Part shown: positions 38,190 to 49,023 of the stretch, in pieces
Position numbering within the stretch: the first letter of the stretch is position 1
How the letters are laid out: the number at the start of each line of letters is the position of its first letter
Made by a program: the position numbers and the translations under genes
Notes under the pieces: model-generated
Seen by the model: the letters and a program-made list of their open reading frames with translations, nothing else
Databases searched by the model: none
Told to the model about the DNA's origin: nothing
Origin: Theobroma cacao
Taxonomy: Eukaryota; Streptophyta; Magnoliopsida; Malvales; Malvaceae
Direction: 5' to 3'
Assembly (NCBI RefSeq): GCF_000208745.1
Contig: NC_030850.1
Coordinates: 5,980,957 to 6,044,956, forward strand
Length of the DNA: 64,000 nucleotides

Positions 38190-39274
38190 TTTTTTTTTTT
38201 ATTATTATTTGGTCTATATGGTTGTTTCATAATGATGTGGTTTTTAATGTGAAGGTTTGGTATTTAGTGTAGGCTTTTGAGCTTGTTAAAGTTAAAAGTT
38301 GCATGGCGTTGCATGGTGGGCTAGCACTAGGTTGGATATTGATGGTGCCTCTTTTGATGATATTTTTAGATGTCCACAACTTGTGAATTCTATTAATAAT
38401 AGAACTAAGAACCCTAGGAAGATGGTTGAGTGGAACAAACTTAATTCTGGTCAATTGAATTTAATGTGAATGGGGCTGCGATAGATAATCTGAGGGAGTT
38501 TGGTATTGGAAGAATTCTTAAGGATGATCAGGGTAGAATCTTGGTCACTTTTTCTAAGCATGTTGGTGTGGGGGATGCAAATCAAGCGGAGTTATTTGCC
38601 ATTAAAGAAGCTTTATTGATTTTTTTAGCTTCTAGGTGGGTGAGTTCTCATGCTTTGATCATTGAAAGCGACTCAGTAACAACAGTTAAATGGTCCAATT
38701 GTCCATCTGGAGAATGAGGAAACAAGTTCTCCATATTATACATTTGAAGAAAGCTTTAAAAGATTTGAAAATACGTCATATTTTAAGATTAACAAATGAT
38801 ATTGCGGACAATCTTGCCAAAGCTGGTGTATGCCAAGAGGGTGATTTGTTGATATTTCATAATGTATGAATCTGATTTGTTAGTTGTTTTTTGATGATAT
38901 AGTGATTATGTCTTCTTGAAAGACTGGATGACTCATAGGTACTGCTGACTATGGCTGACTTCTTTAAGTTATTTAGCAGCATGAATTTTTTACAGGGATT
39001 GTTTTAAGAGTTTGGCTGATTTTGTATCCATATGCTTTCACTTAGTTTGGCTATATGTTTTTATTTTCTGGTTTGATAATCATCAGGGAGTTTGTAAAGG
39101 TTTTTTCCTGTATTGTCTTTGGGTCCATGTGGATGATGTCATTTTGGTTTGGTGAGATATACACGGACATTTGTGGGTATATTGTCTAGTTTCTTGTGTT
39201 TTTCCATCGATTTGATGGTAGAATTTTCTTTCAGCTTAATAAAAGCATACTATCATTTTTCAAAAAAAAAAAAA
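38190..39274 (+). mobile_element. 5'-truncated LINE (L1-type) ending in poly-A
   Basis: The only protein trace is the C-terminal RNase H domain. A 3' untranslated-like stretch follows and ends in 13 A residues at 39262-39274. Before the RNase H part, broken text such as WSIWLFHNDV (about 38209-38240) resembles the end of plant LINE ORF2. The 5' limit is a guess, since truncation blurs it, and no target-site duplication was identified. Confidence 0.65.
38452..38869 (+). pseudogene. Decayed RNase H domain of LINE ORF2
   Basis: Starts near FNVNGAA, continues through DDQGRILVTFSKHVGVGDANQAELFAIKEAL and IIESDS, the RVT_3-type RNase H pattern (Asp, Glu and Asp all present). A single frameshift at about 38710 breaks the frame, since one frame stops at 38715-38717 while another continues with NDIADNLAKAGV to a stop at 38867-38869. 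It is not expected to make a working enzyme. Confidence 0.75.
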
Positions 39275-42200
39275 TTAAAGTCCGTTCCATGGTGCAATGT
39301 ACTTGTTGATAGTATTTATATATATACCAATATTTTAGAACAAAAGTTGAAGAAAGGCAAGCACACATCTCCATACATACAACGTTCGTCTGCACATGCT
39401 TTTAGTGTGAATGCATTGCATATTCTACAAGAAAATGGATGAACCTAGGTCTATATATCTGTTTGTCCACGGAAGCCGCCTTACATTGAACCTACAACAC
39501 AAGCTTCGTTTCTTCTTTTAGGAATAAAGAGCATCTTTCGTGAATCTATGTATCCCAAGAACACGCAATCATATATAAATTACAAAAAAGGGTAATAAAA
39601 AAAATTGGGTAACGAATAGGACGGAGATAGAGTGGGTCGTCAAATCAAATAGAGCCAAAATGCATGCATGCATAACTCTACTTCTGTCGTGTTCACCGAC
39701 GTTTTTGCCAAGAGGAAACATTGCGATGGCTTTAGACTTTTTCAGGATGTCAAGCCTTGAAACAAACGTGGGGCGCATTGGATAGGATTTCTGCATAAAA
39801 TTAAGAAATAGAAACAAACACCAGCAGTCTGAAATTGTTGTTCCATACGTATCAACATCAATTATTCCATTCCTATACAAGAGAGAACCTATGGGTGAGG
39901 CCATAGAAAACAAGTTCAAAACTTCAAACTGGGGTCTCTATTTTCTTAAGGGGCCTTGAAAACGGTGGACTCTATATTTAATATTTCTATATATTTTCCA
40001 CGATGGTGTAATTTTTTAAGTGAGGTCGACCATCTTGTCGGGGCAGTGAGGACAAGAAAAAGAAATCCTGGGTTCTTGAAAGTAATGTCCATTGGATGAT
40101 TCTTGGAAGGTTGCTTAGAACTGTACAGAATTAAGGATTGAAAATATTAAGAATGGGGAAAACCAGGGTATGCCTTTGTTTGCTTCCTTGTGGCGGACAA
40201 ATGTTCTTTGTTTGCAATTAATTTGACTTAATTTATAATCTCCTTCTGACTTGCTTTCATCCCTTGGAGGATTTTTAAATTCCTTTCATTGGATTTGATT
40301 AGCTAATTATTATGTCAAGATTACAAAAAGGTTAAACCCTAAGGGAGAGAGAGAGGTATACATATATATTAAGGACATTCACATCGACATAGCACGTGAT
40401 AAAAGTGAGAGAGAAGAAAACAACTCTGCCTGTCCAACACATGTGGGCTGTAAATCTATAGTTCATGAAAAACCAACGACTCCTGATTTGGGGAACCAGA
40501 ACAAAGATTGACCATTTGGCTAGTAGCAAGTGCTTGACCAAATTGCCTTCAAATCTTGCAATTAATAATGGTGGGATTGCACGATTGAGATCTCATAGCG
40601 TCCAATATCATTGAACTTTACTCAATTAAACAATCAATGATAAGAGAAATCAATCGAATTTAATACAACCATTTGATCATGACATTGTAAGAAATAATTA
40701 AATGTTTTACTATTACTTTACAACCATGAGTTTAGTTGAAACTACTCTCTTTTAGTATAATCCACATTTTCCATTTTCTTTCCTTGGATGTTGTGATTAC
40801 TTTCTTAACATTGAAGTTAAGAAACTTTAATATATTTCTCATTTGTAATATTTATATTTGTATATATAAATTAAAACATTGCATTCATTTATTTCATCAC
40901 GTTAACGTCATCGGAATATTTTAGTCCCTACCGACTCTGTTGGGCTTGGACACTTGCCTCAAACACGATTTGAAGTATAACAGAACATGTCTCTTCTCTT
41001 CTGTTTAACGTGGAACACGCCGATATACCATCAAATCAATGCGTACTGGCTAAATAGTAACACTATCAATTTGGTACGGGTGTTGGTCGTCTGGCATGGA
41101 TTCCATTTTGACAGCGTCATAAAGAAGGAGTCATTAATTTAATTACCGACCAATGATTACCTTAAACTTTCATCATTAGCTTCAAATTAATCACCTATTT
41201 TTTTTCTCTCTTGTAACTCGAATGGTTTACTTCTCATACTTGCATACATGTTGAAGTTTGAACTCATTTACATGACTCCAATTGTCATAAGGTAAAGATT
41301 TGGATAAAAATTTAAATGATTAAGGAAATAATTGTCGTCCAAAATCTTTCCTAGTTTGAAACAGTTTTAAATAGAAAAACATGTCAATGAAGGATTGGTC
41401 GGTGAAGCGTGCATGCTGGCTCTTGGAGGCCTCCCAAGGGCTGGTTTAGGTTTAGTTGGCCAACCAAACAATAGAGAAAGAAATTGTTACTAGTATTAGG
41501 TTTTAAAAAAGAAAAAGAAATGGCACGCACTTCATCTCTGCAGTAATTGGTGGTGACTACTCAGAGCTCTCTCAATTTTAGTCTGTAAACATCTGCGAAG
41601 CTATTTGAGCAGAGCATGCAGAAGATTATTGGATAGCTGACATAGGTAGAGGTATCTCCCTCTAATTTGAAAAATCCATCCGCTTTCCAATGAGTTGGCG
41701 CAACTCCTGCAAAAAGCAACGCCCCGCAATGACATTTCACACTTTGCACATACGTAGCTGCTGCTGCCTGCTGTGCTGCTCCTATCTCACGAGCTTACAA
41801 AAGAGGGACGTAACTCATGCCAGTAAATAATTGCCATTTTCACGTGCTTTTGTTTGCCTTTCCATCCTCAATTTAACACAACAGTCAAATATTAAATGTA
41901 CTACTGGGGAGGAGGGTTTTGGCCGCTTATTATTATTATTAGTACAGTTACAGTTTACGAGCCAAAAAACAAAAAACAAAAAGGAAAAATATCTAGGTTG
42001 TGAACCTACGAAACGCTGGGTGGTAGAAACAGCTTGTATCCATCCATTGACGGTAGCATGTATTGAAATGAAAAAACCACACATCTCTCTCCTAATTTGA
42101 GAATTAGTTTAACCCTTTTAAAAAAAAAGAAAAGAAAAGAAGGCAGAAGGAGGACCAAGAGGACATAGGCGTGATATTAAGGTGTACTATGTGCTACTGC

Positions 42201-43083
42201 CAAGAATCAAGCGTGATGTTATGCTGTACTGTGTGCCACTGCCAAGAATCAAGATCAAATCGTACGGTCATCGTTGACGAATCTTTGGATGTGAATTGTG
42301 AATCCACCCGGTTTTACTTATTTCTTGCAGCTGTTGCGTTTACTGAGACTGACAATTTCTGTTTCCGTGTGGTGTCGAGAGAGAAAGCGAGAAATCAGGT
42401 CTTGGTATTTACTTGGAGAGCGAGCCCAAACTGGCACGCTGCTACTTGGCGTTTGGTTGGTTCAAACCTGATAAACTTTCCCATGTAAAGAAAAAATCTT
42501 ACTCTAGTTGAGTTCATATGTCCTTCCAAGTCAAATGACCATTTACAGTAAAGATTTTCTCCATTGGGACAGCTCACCCTACTGTAATGTCACCCATGGT
42601 CATAAATAAATGTCGCAATACCTTAATTTCCATTAAGTTGAAGGAATTTAATGTCTGTTTCTATATTTCATCCTAGACTGTATTAGAGATGCGAACAACA
42701 AAGAGATTGCTTAAATAAGTATTATATTTAATTAATTTTAGCATTCAAGCTTAGAAAAAAAAGGGGTAAATTCCAACAATCATAGAGAACTTATATATGA
42801 CAAGTTTTATGCTTGTATAGCGTTACAAGTTTCATGCTCTAGCTTGCAGTCATTACCTTCGCCGTCGGTGGATGATAGCATTTTTTTTCTTATAGGAGGA
42901 TAATATCTTTAATCGGTTGAATCTAGTCAAATAATTAACTTACAAATATGTAATATCTCAACATACTTATTATATCTCTATAATGAATAGAGATGTTTAA
43001 AAATTGGATTATTACTCTACATCGACAAGTTCAATCTATTTAAATCAAATTTGGATATATATTTTCAAGTTCAAGCAAGATTC
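39275..43083. other. Intergenic DNA without a recognised gene
   Basis: Several frames of 60-116 codons occur, for example 39569-39919 (-), 41561-41749 (-) and 42171-42488 (+). None has a recognised domain, splice partners or a convincing start. A 42-base direct duplication lies at 42169-42252. Confidence 0.5.
42169..42252. repeat. Two-copy 42-base tandem repeat
   Basis: Units 42169-42210 and 42211-42252 both start GCGTGAT and both end ACTGCCAAGAATCAA, with a few substitutions between. The unit is 14 codons long, so an open frame across it (plus strand) repeats the pattern CxxCxCQES. No sign that this frame is a real gene. Confidence 0.8.
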
Positions 43084-43719
43084 TGTGATATACAACATCC
43101 CACATCTGATATAAACGTGATTGTTAAGACCTATATAATAATTCAAGCCCACCACTACTAATAACTTGAGTTTAAATTTTTTAGAGTCATGTGGTTTATA
43201 CCCAAAAAGCTATTGGACTAGTGATTGAACTTGAGTCGTTACAAATGGTATCAGAGCCTGCACCAGTCCGATGTGGGCTTTCACATTGATCTAGTGAGAT
43301 CTTGATCCTATGGATGTGATACTCAACATCCTACATTTTGATGTGAATGCCAAGTGGTTTAGGCCCAAAGAGTTACTGAGCCAGTGAGCCACGTAGTTTA
43401 AGCCCAAAAAGTTGCTGGGCTAATAGTTGGACTTGGATCGTTATAAATGGTATCAAAGTCTGCACTAGTTCGATGTGGGCTTTCACATTACTTTAGTGAG
43501 ATCTTATTCTGAAAAAGCTGTTGGGTAAGTGGTTGGACTTGGATCGTTACAAATGGTATCAAAGCCTGCACCAGTCCGATGTGGACTTTCACATTGCTCT
43601 AGTGAGATCTTATCCTGTGGATGTGATGTGTGACCTTAATAAGGACATCAAGGATTTGAGTGGGTGGGATTGTAGGTCCAAAAAGCTGCTAGGTCAGTGG
43701 TTGAACTTGAGTCGTTATA
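43084..43719 (+). mobile_element. Tandem array of TRIM-type LTR elements
   Basis: Four LTR-like segments alternate with short internal parts: 43084-43243, 43315-43445, a partial one about 43513-43551, and 43622-43719. The full ones begin TGTGAT and end TTGGATCGTTACA or a close variant. Each of the first three is followed, two bases on, by a primer-site sequence: TGGTATCAGAGCC at 43246-43258, TGGTATCAAAGTC at 43448 and TGGTATCAAAGCC at 43554. These match the 3' end of initiator Met-tRNA, as in plant TRIMs. Internal parts share CACCAGTCCGATGTGG and run only about 70 bases with no coding capacity. The layout suggests repeated LTR-LTR recombination or nested insertion. Flanking 5-base duplication is not evident (GATTC against AGTTC). 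Confidence 0.75.
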
Positions 43720-45342
43720 AGTTCAATTAAGCTCGATTATATTATTTTATTATTAGATAATAAATTTTAATTTAAAAATATTGATATAATATAATAAAAT
43801 AATAATTAAACGAATTAAACATAATAAATGCAAGATAGACTTTAAAATAAGAGATCCAATGAATTGACTTGATTCGATCCATACAGACCACTAATCATGA
43901 TTAGTGATTGCAAAGTAGTTAAATATCCTGCTCTTTACATAGATCCAAGATTCACTTTAGAAATAGAAGATTCAATAAAGTCGATTCAGCTCAACCCCAT
44001 AAACACTTATAATCAAAGGCAGAGAAAGCGGGGTCAGTAGATCCTGTCATTTCAAAAATTTTATAAATTTTTTATTTTTTAAAAATTTTATAATTGTATG
44101 TCATAAACATTGAATTTCTATTATAATTATTTTATAAATATTATTTTTATCCTCAAACAAGAAAAATCGTACCTCCACCACTACTTCTAGTAGTCATGAC
44201 TAGCGATGGTGCATTATTTAAATAACCTTCTCTTTAGGTATATTCTATGCTTATACGCCCCATGCGGTTTTAGTTTTGGCCTTCTTTTTTAAGTTTCAGT
44301 AATCAAAGAGAAATATGTATCTATGCTTTATGGAGATAAATGAGAAATGTAGCAGTTCAAGATAATACGACCACGCATTCCTCGCTGTGGATTCATCAAA
44401 ATCTTATGACAACCGTCAACAGTAAATTATAATAAACAAATGCAAATTTAAAACGGAAATGAAAGAAACAACTGCATTTCATTTTATATTTTATGAGTGA
44501 AAATTGAAAAAGACAAACATAAGAACTGATTAATTTGTTCTAAGCAGTGCACGAAAAGAGCATGACGTTCTAAGTCGGTAAGATATTAAGTTGATTAATT
44601 TCTGCGGATTAATTAGGGGAGAGGGAGAAGAACCGTTCAAGAGAGTGCTTCATTAGTACTTAATTTAGAAGCCAGAATATATACTTCTAACATATAATTC
44701 TAACAGATAAATCATGGAAACTTATCTTACTCATGTGATTAAGATTTATAAATTTTCCACCCATCTATTTCGTTCAATTATGACTAAGAAAATCGCCGAA
44801 TTAAAATTTATCATGTGCAGTATTTAGACATATAACTAAAAAATATACCAATGAATTAGCATGTTTATCTATCAATTCCTTAAATTTGCTTTGTGAAGTT
44901 AATTAAAAACTTAACTTATCATCCATCAAGAATATCATAAAACTTTGAAAATTCTATTCTAATTAAATTCCAAGTTGGATTAGTTATCTTTGAGTTCAAT
45001 TCTTGCCAATTACTCCATTTCCACAGGCAAAGAACAATTGAAATAATAACCCAGTACAATTAGAAAAGAAGGGAAAAGAAGAGAGCTGCAAGCAACGACA
45101 GAATATAAATTGATCAAGTTCTAAATAAATACAGGAGCCCTCAAAAGCCCTCCCAAAACTGGAGCCCCTTACATGTCACTACCCTTAAAACATTTAAAAA
45201 CGAAAATTAACACTATACTGAATATACAGTTTCCACATAAATCCAACCTTGGGATAACTTAAGAAAGCCACACCATATATTATATATTAGTCATAATTAA
45301 ACCCTAAAAAAAAGGGGGAAAACTAAAACCCTAACTAGATTT
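43720..45342. other. Intergenic, AT-rich; 3' side of CYP78A
   Basis: No gene recognised. The last 200 bases or so should be the 3' untranslated region of the minus-strand P450 gene. Confidence 0.6.
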
Positions 45343-47056
45343 TTAGCAGCTAATGCAAACAGTACCATCTCTTTCCACAGCAAGAGCATGCAAAGGAAAC
45401 TTCATCTCACATGACAACTTCAAAACCTCGCTCAAATCAACTGGGTGACGAGCCGAATCCTCGACCCAGTTGAAATGATGCACCAACTTGGCCACCCAAA
45501 GGTTGACCGTGACGAGCCCAAGGTTCTTCCCAGGGCAAACCCTTCGCCCAGCTCCGAAGGGTGCGAGCCTCAAGTCACTGCCTCTAACGTCCACGTCAGC
45601 TTCCAAGAACCTCTCCGGCTTGAACTCGAGTGGCTCTTCCCATACGTGCGGATCATGTGTTATGGCCCACATGTTCACCATGGCGGTTGTGTTGGCGGGA
45701 ACCACCATCCCGTTGCTGAGCTGGACGTCCGACGTGGATAGCCTGGCCCACGAAAGGAGTGGCCCTGGGGGGTGGATCCGTAGGGTTTCTTTGACCACCG
45801 CCTGAAGGTAGGGTAATTTTGCCACGTCAGCGTCGGTGAGAGTCTTGTTTGTCACGGCACTGTCAATCTCAAGTTGTAGCTTGGCTTGTACTTCCGGGTG
45901 CAACACCAACTCAGCCATGACCCACTCGGTTAACAAAGCAGTCGTATCAGTCCCTCTAAAAATCATTTCCTGCAAAACATAACCCCCAAGAACACAAACT
46001 CAGTGAGTAAACACGGTCTTAAACATGCAAATAGATTAGGAAAAAAATACTATACATACTAACCCATAAAACAGCAATCATGTCATCTTCTTGGAGTTTC
46101 TCTTCACCATCGAGAGAAAGCAAAACATCTACAAAGTCAGCATTATCAGACAGTTTTTTGGACTCAGTGAGTTGTTGGTGTTGTTCGATGATGCCTTTGA
46201 CGAGTTTCCTAACTCGGGGAACGAGTTTCAAGCAACGTTGATTGATGCGAAACGGGTCGTAAAAATAACTTAGCCATGGCAAATAATCGGACCAGTTAAA
46301 AGCTCCCAATAGTTCAAACCCTTCCTTCACCATATCCCTAAGCTCGTCCAGTTCTTTATTATCTTTTTTATGGTCATATCTTTTGCCAAAAACACTTCCC
46401 ATAATATTGCTCAAAGCAGCTAACTGAAGGTGTTTTCTTAAGGAAACAAAGCCTTGGAGATTTTGTTCATTTGCTATGTTGCGCAGCATGATTGTACAGT
46501 CTAGTTGGCGACCGGCTTCGTGTGCTATTATGCGCGTTGGTGCAAAGAGATGGGACGAAGCTATTCTTCTCAAAAGCCGCCAATAGGCTCCACTGGGAGC
46601 GAACCCTATAGCTCGGCTGAACATAAGGCCCTTAGCAGACTGCTTGACGGGTCGGTCAGCAAAGTGAGGAGAGGTCAAGATTTCTCGAGCAGTGTGGGGA
46701 TCAGAAGCTACAACAACAGGGGTGGAACCGAGGCTAAAAGCCATGAGCTGAGTGTTGGTTCGGTTCCAAGCCATGGCGGCAAGAGAACGGTGAGCCAAGC
46801 CGCGACTCAAAGTAAAGAGGCTACCAAATACAGGGAGACCCTTAGGACCAGGAATAGGAAGTCTGCCTTTTTGGTTCCTTCCATTCTTCCATGCAATTCC
46901 ACCAACAGTAAAAGCCCATGTAAGAAGAGCAAGAGACAGAAAAGCCATAAAGACGGAAAACAAAATATACACATCGAGCAGGCTTTTGGATCCAAAGAAA
47001 GCTGGAAGAGTAAAAACCCACCAGGTTGTATCTTTTGAAACCAAACCCAACTCCAT
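45343..47056 (-). CDS. Cytochrome P450, CYP78A family
   Basis: Two exons, 47056-46064 and 45969-45343, join at phase 0 to 539 residues, the normal size and intron place for CYP78A. The N terminus has a membrane anchor ([22 protein letters not shown], about residues 28-49), then the Pro-rich hinge [14 protein letters not shown]. Heme-protein motifs are intact: oxygen-binding helix FRGTDTT, KETLR (E392, R395), FKPERF and [10 protein letters not shown] with the heme Cys at 476. CYP78A-specific strings include [31 protein letters not shown]78A enzymes, such as KLUH/CYP78A5, act at the endoplasmic reticulum and promote organ and seed growth by an unidentified mobile signal. A TATA box lies about 290 bases upstream. 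The N-terminal half recalls CYP78A7/CYP78A5 relatives, but I do not assign a number. Confidence 0.95.
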
Positions 47057-47346
47057 CTTCAAGGTCAAGGGGGGGAAGAGAATGAAAGCAGTAGAGTTAC
47101 TAGCACTAAAGTCTAGAAGAGAAGGTTTTGTGAAGGATAGACACAGAAAGTAGATAGTATATAAGAAGAAGTTGGGTGATTATTATTGTTGTTGATGTGA
47201 CAGAACTTATAAAAGGGAAAATGAAACGTGAGGAGGGGGAGAGTTTCACTCGAATAGAGGAATCGATGGGAGGGAGGGGTTGTGGGTTTGCATGAGAGAG
47301 AGAAAGTAGCGTGAATATGTGGTGGGGGTTAGGAGAAAGGCTATGG

Positions 47347-47355
47347 CCTTATATA
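47347..47355 (-). promoter_or_regulatory. TATA box of the CYP78A gene
   Basis: Reads TATATAAGG on the minus strand, about 290 bases upstream of the CYP78A start codon, implying a leader near 260 bases. The leader side shows a CT-rich run (read on the minus strand) around 47296-47306. Confidence 0.55.
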
Positions 47356-47976
47356 ATGCATGATTACGGGGTGGGAGGTGGGTTCCTGCGGACTGCAGCC
47401 TGCAGGAGAGCAGGGAGGGGCATTAAATGGGACCCCTGGATTTCGACGGTGAAAACGGAAAGAAAGACAGAGAGAAATACGGATTGAAAGTGGAATATGA
47501 TGTGCGGAAATGCTAGGAGGGGGTACTAACGCTTACGGTTCAAGTAACGCATTGAGAGCTGCGACGGTTTCATTATAAATTTAATCGCAGCTAGCATCCG
47601 ATGGATCCACGGTCGCCCGCTCCCCATTCTTTTACTAGATGTACTCATAAGTTAATTGTAACTGTAATGGTGGGAGTAGTAGTTTCACACTTTTTCTGTG
47701 AAACGTTGTGGCATGCTATCTCTATGCATAACTTCAAAAGAATGGAAGAGACAATTAATTTGGCCATTGAGCCATCCATAGTATGTACATGCGTTCGAGC
47801 ACTCACAAGGTACAAGTTATAATTAATAATAAATAATAAACTTATAAATTTTTATTTCTATTAATAGTCTAACAGTCAAACATTTTAACATATTATCCTG
47901 CATTAACATAATTGTAATGAATTTTCTATTAAAAAATAATACCAAATTTTTTTGAAAGGTAAAAAATAATATCTGT
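47356..47976. other. CYP78A upstream region
   Basis: GC is moderate to about 47640, then falls toward the neighbouring AT-rich element. No gene recognised; it is the likely promoter of CYP78A. Confidence 0.5.
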
Positions 47977-49023
47977 ATGTTTGGTTCGTGAAATAGATAT
48001 GAATAGAATATAATAGTTATTTTGTGATAATAAAATAAAATAGTCATTATTTAGTTTAGTATGATGAATGAAATAGAGTAAAAATAGTTATTATGATTTA
48101 TTACAGTATTTAATTGGTAAAAATAACTTTGTAATAATAAAAGAATAGAAGATAAAAATACTCTTTTATTATTTATATTATTATTTATTTTATTTTTTAA
48201 TATTAATATTTTATTTATAATTTAAATGTTATTATAATTATTTATTTGTATATGTATTTTATTTTATTTTTAAATATTAATATTTTATTATTTATTTAAA
48301 ATATTATTATTTTGATAATTTAAAAATTAATATTTGATTTATAATTTAATCATTTAAATTTTAAAATATTAATATTTTATTTATAAATGAACTATAATTA
48401 TGATTAAAATACTAATACTTTTAATTAATTTTTAAACTCAAAATATTTTTTACTATATAATTGAAAACTTAAACTCTTTATTATAATAAGATTTGTTTTC
48501 ATAAAAAACAAAAATACTCTTTATATAATTTAGTAAAAATTATACCAAAAGATAAAATTAAGTAATTTTTTTCTTTTTTAATCATTAAATTTTTATTTTC
48601 ATTAATTTTTTTTAATAATTTATTATTGAGTATTAGTATAAATTTTTATTTTTTAATTTATATTATCACTTAAAATTTTAAAATTAATATATTTTAAAAT
48701 ATTAATATATTTTATTTATAATTTAAAATTATTATAGTTAAAATATTAATATTTTTAATTTTTAATATAAAATAATAATTTTATAAGTTTAAGTTTATAA
48801 TTTTCCAAGAAAGTAAGGATATTTTAATTTAAAATATTTTGAATTCTATTCTCATGGGCATGGAATAGCTAATACCATGAAATAGCTAATATCGTTAGAA
48901 GAGCTGGTACTAGCTATTCCAAAGTTTTGGTAGATTTTGAGGAATAGCAATTTCTTTTTCATAAACATACCAAACATGGGGGGAAAGATTTTGAGGGAAT
49001 AGAGGGGGAATGGCAACCAAATA
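47977..49023. mobile_element. MITE-like element, family B, copy 2 (reverse)
   Basis: Begins ATGTTTGGTTCGTGAAATAG, the reverse complement of the right end of the copy at 17961-19177, and ends GGGGGAATGGCAACCAAATA, matching the reverse of its left end. It shares the ATTCC/GGAAT subterminal words (GGAATAGCTAATACCATG), a centre of nearly pure A/T and the absence of an open frame. Length differs by about 170 bases, all in the AT core. Confidence 0.72.

Noticed and set aside
39569..39919. A 116-codon minus-strand frame in the intergenic region
   Set aside because: No recognised motif, no splice partner and no supporting composition change; its end runs into low-complexity hydrophobic residues.
46505..47038. 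A 177-codon plus-strand frame opposite CYP78A
   Set aside because: It lies fully inside CYP78A exon 1 on the other strand and has no recognisable protein features.
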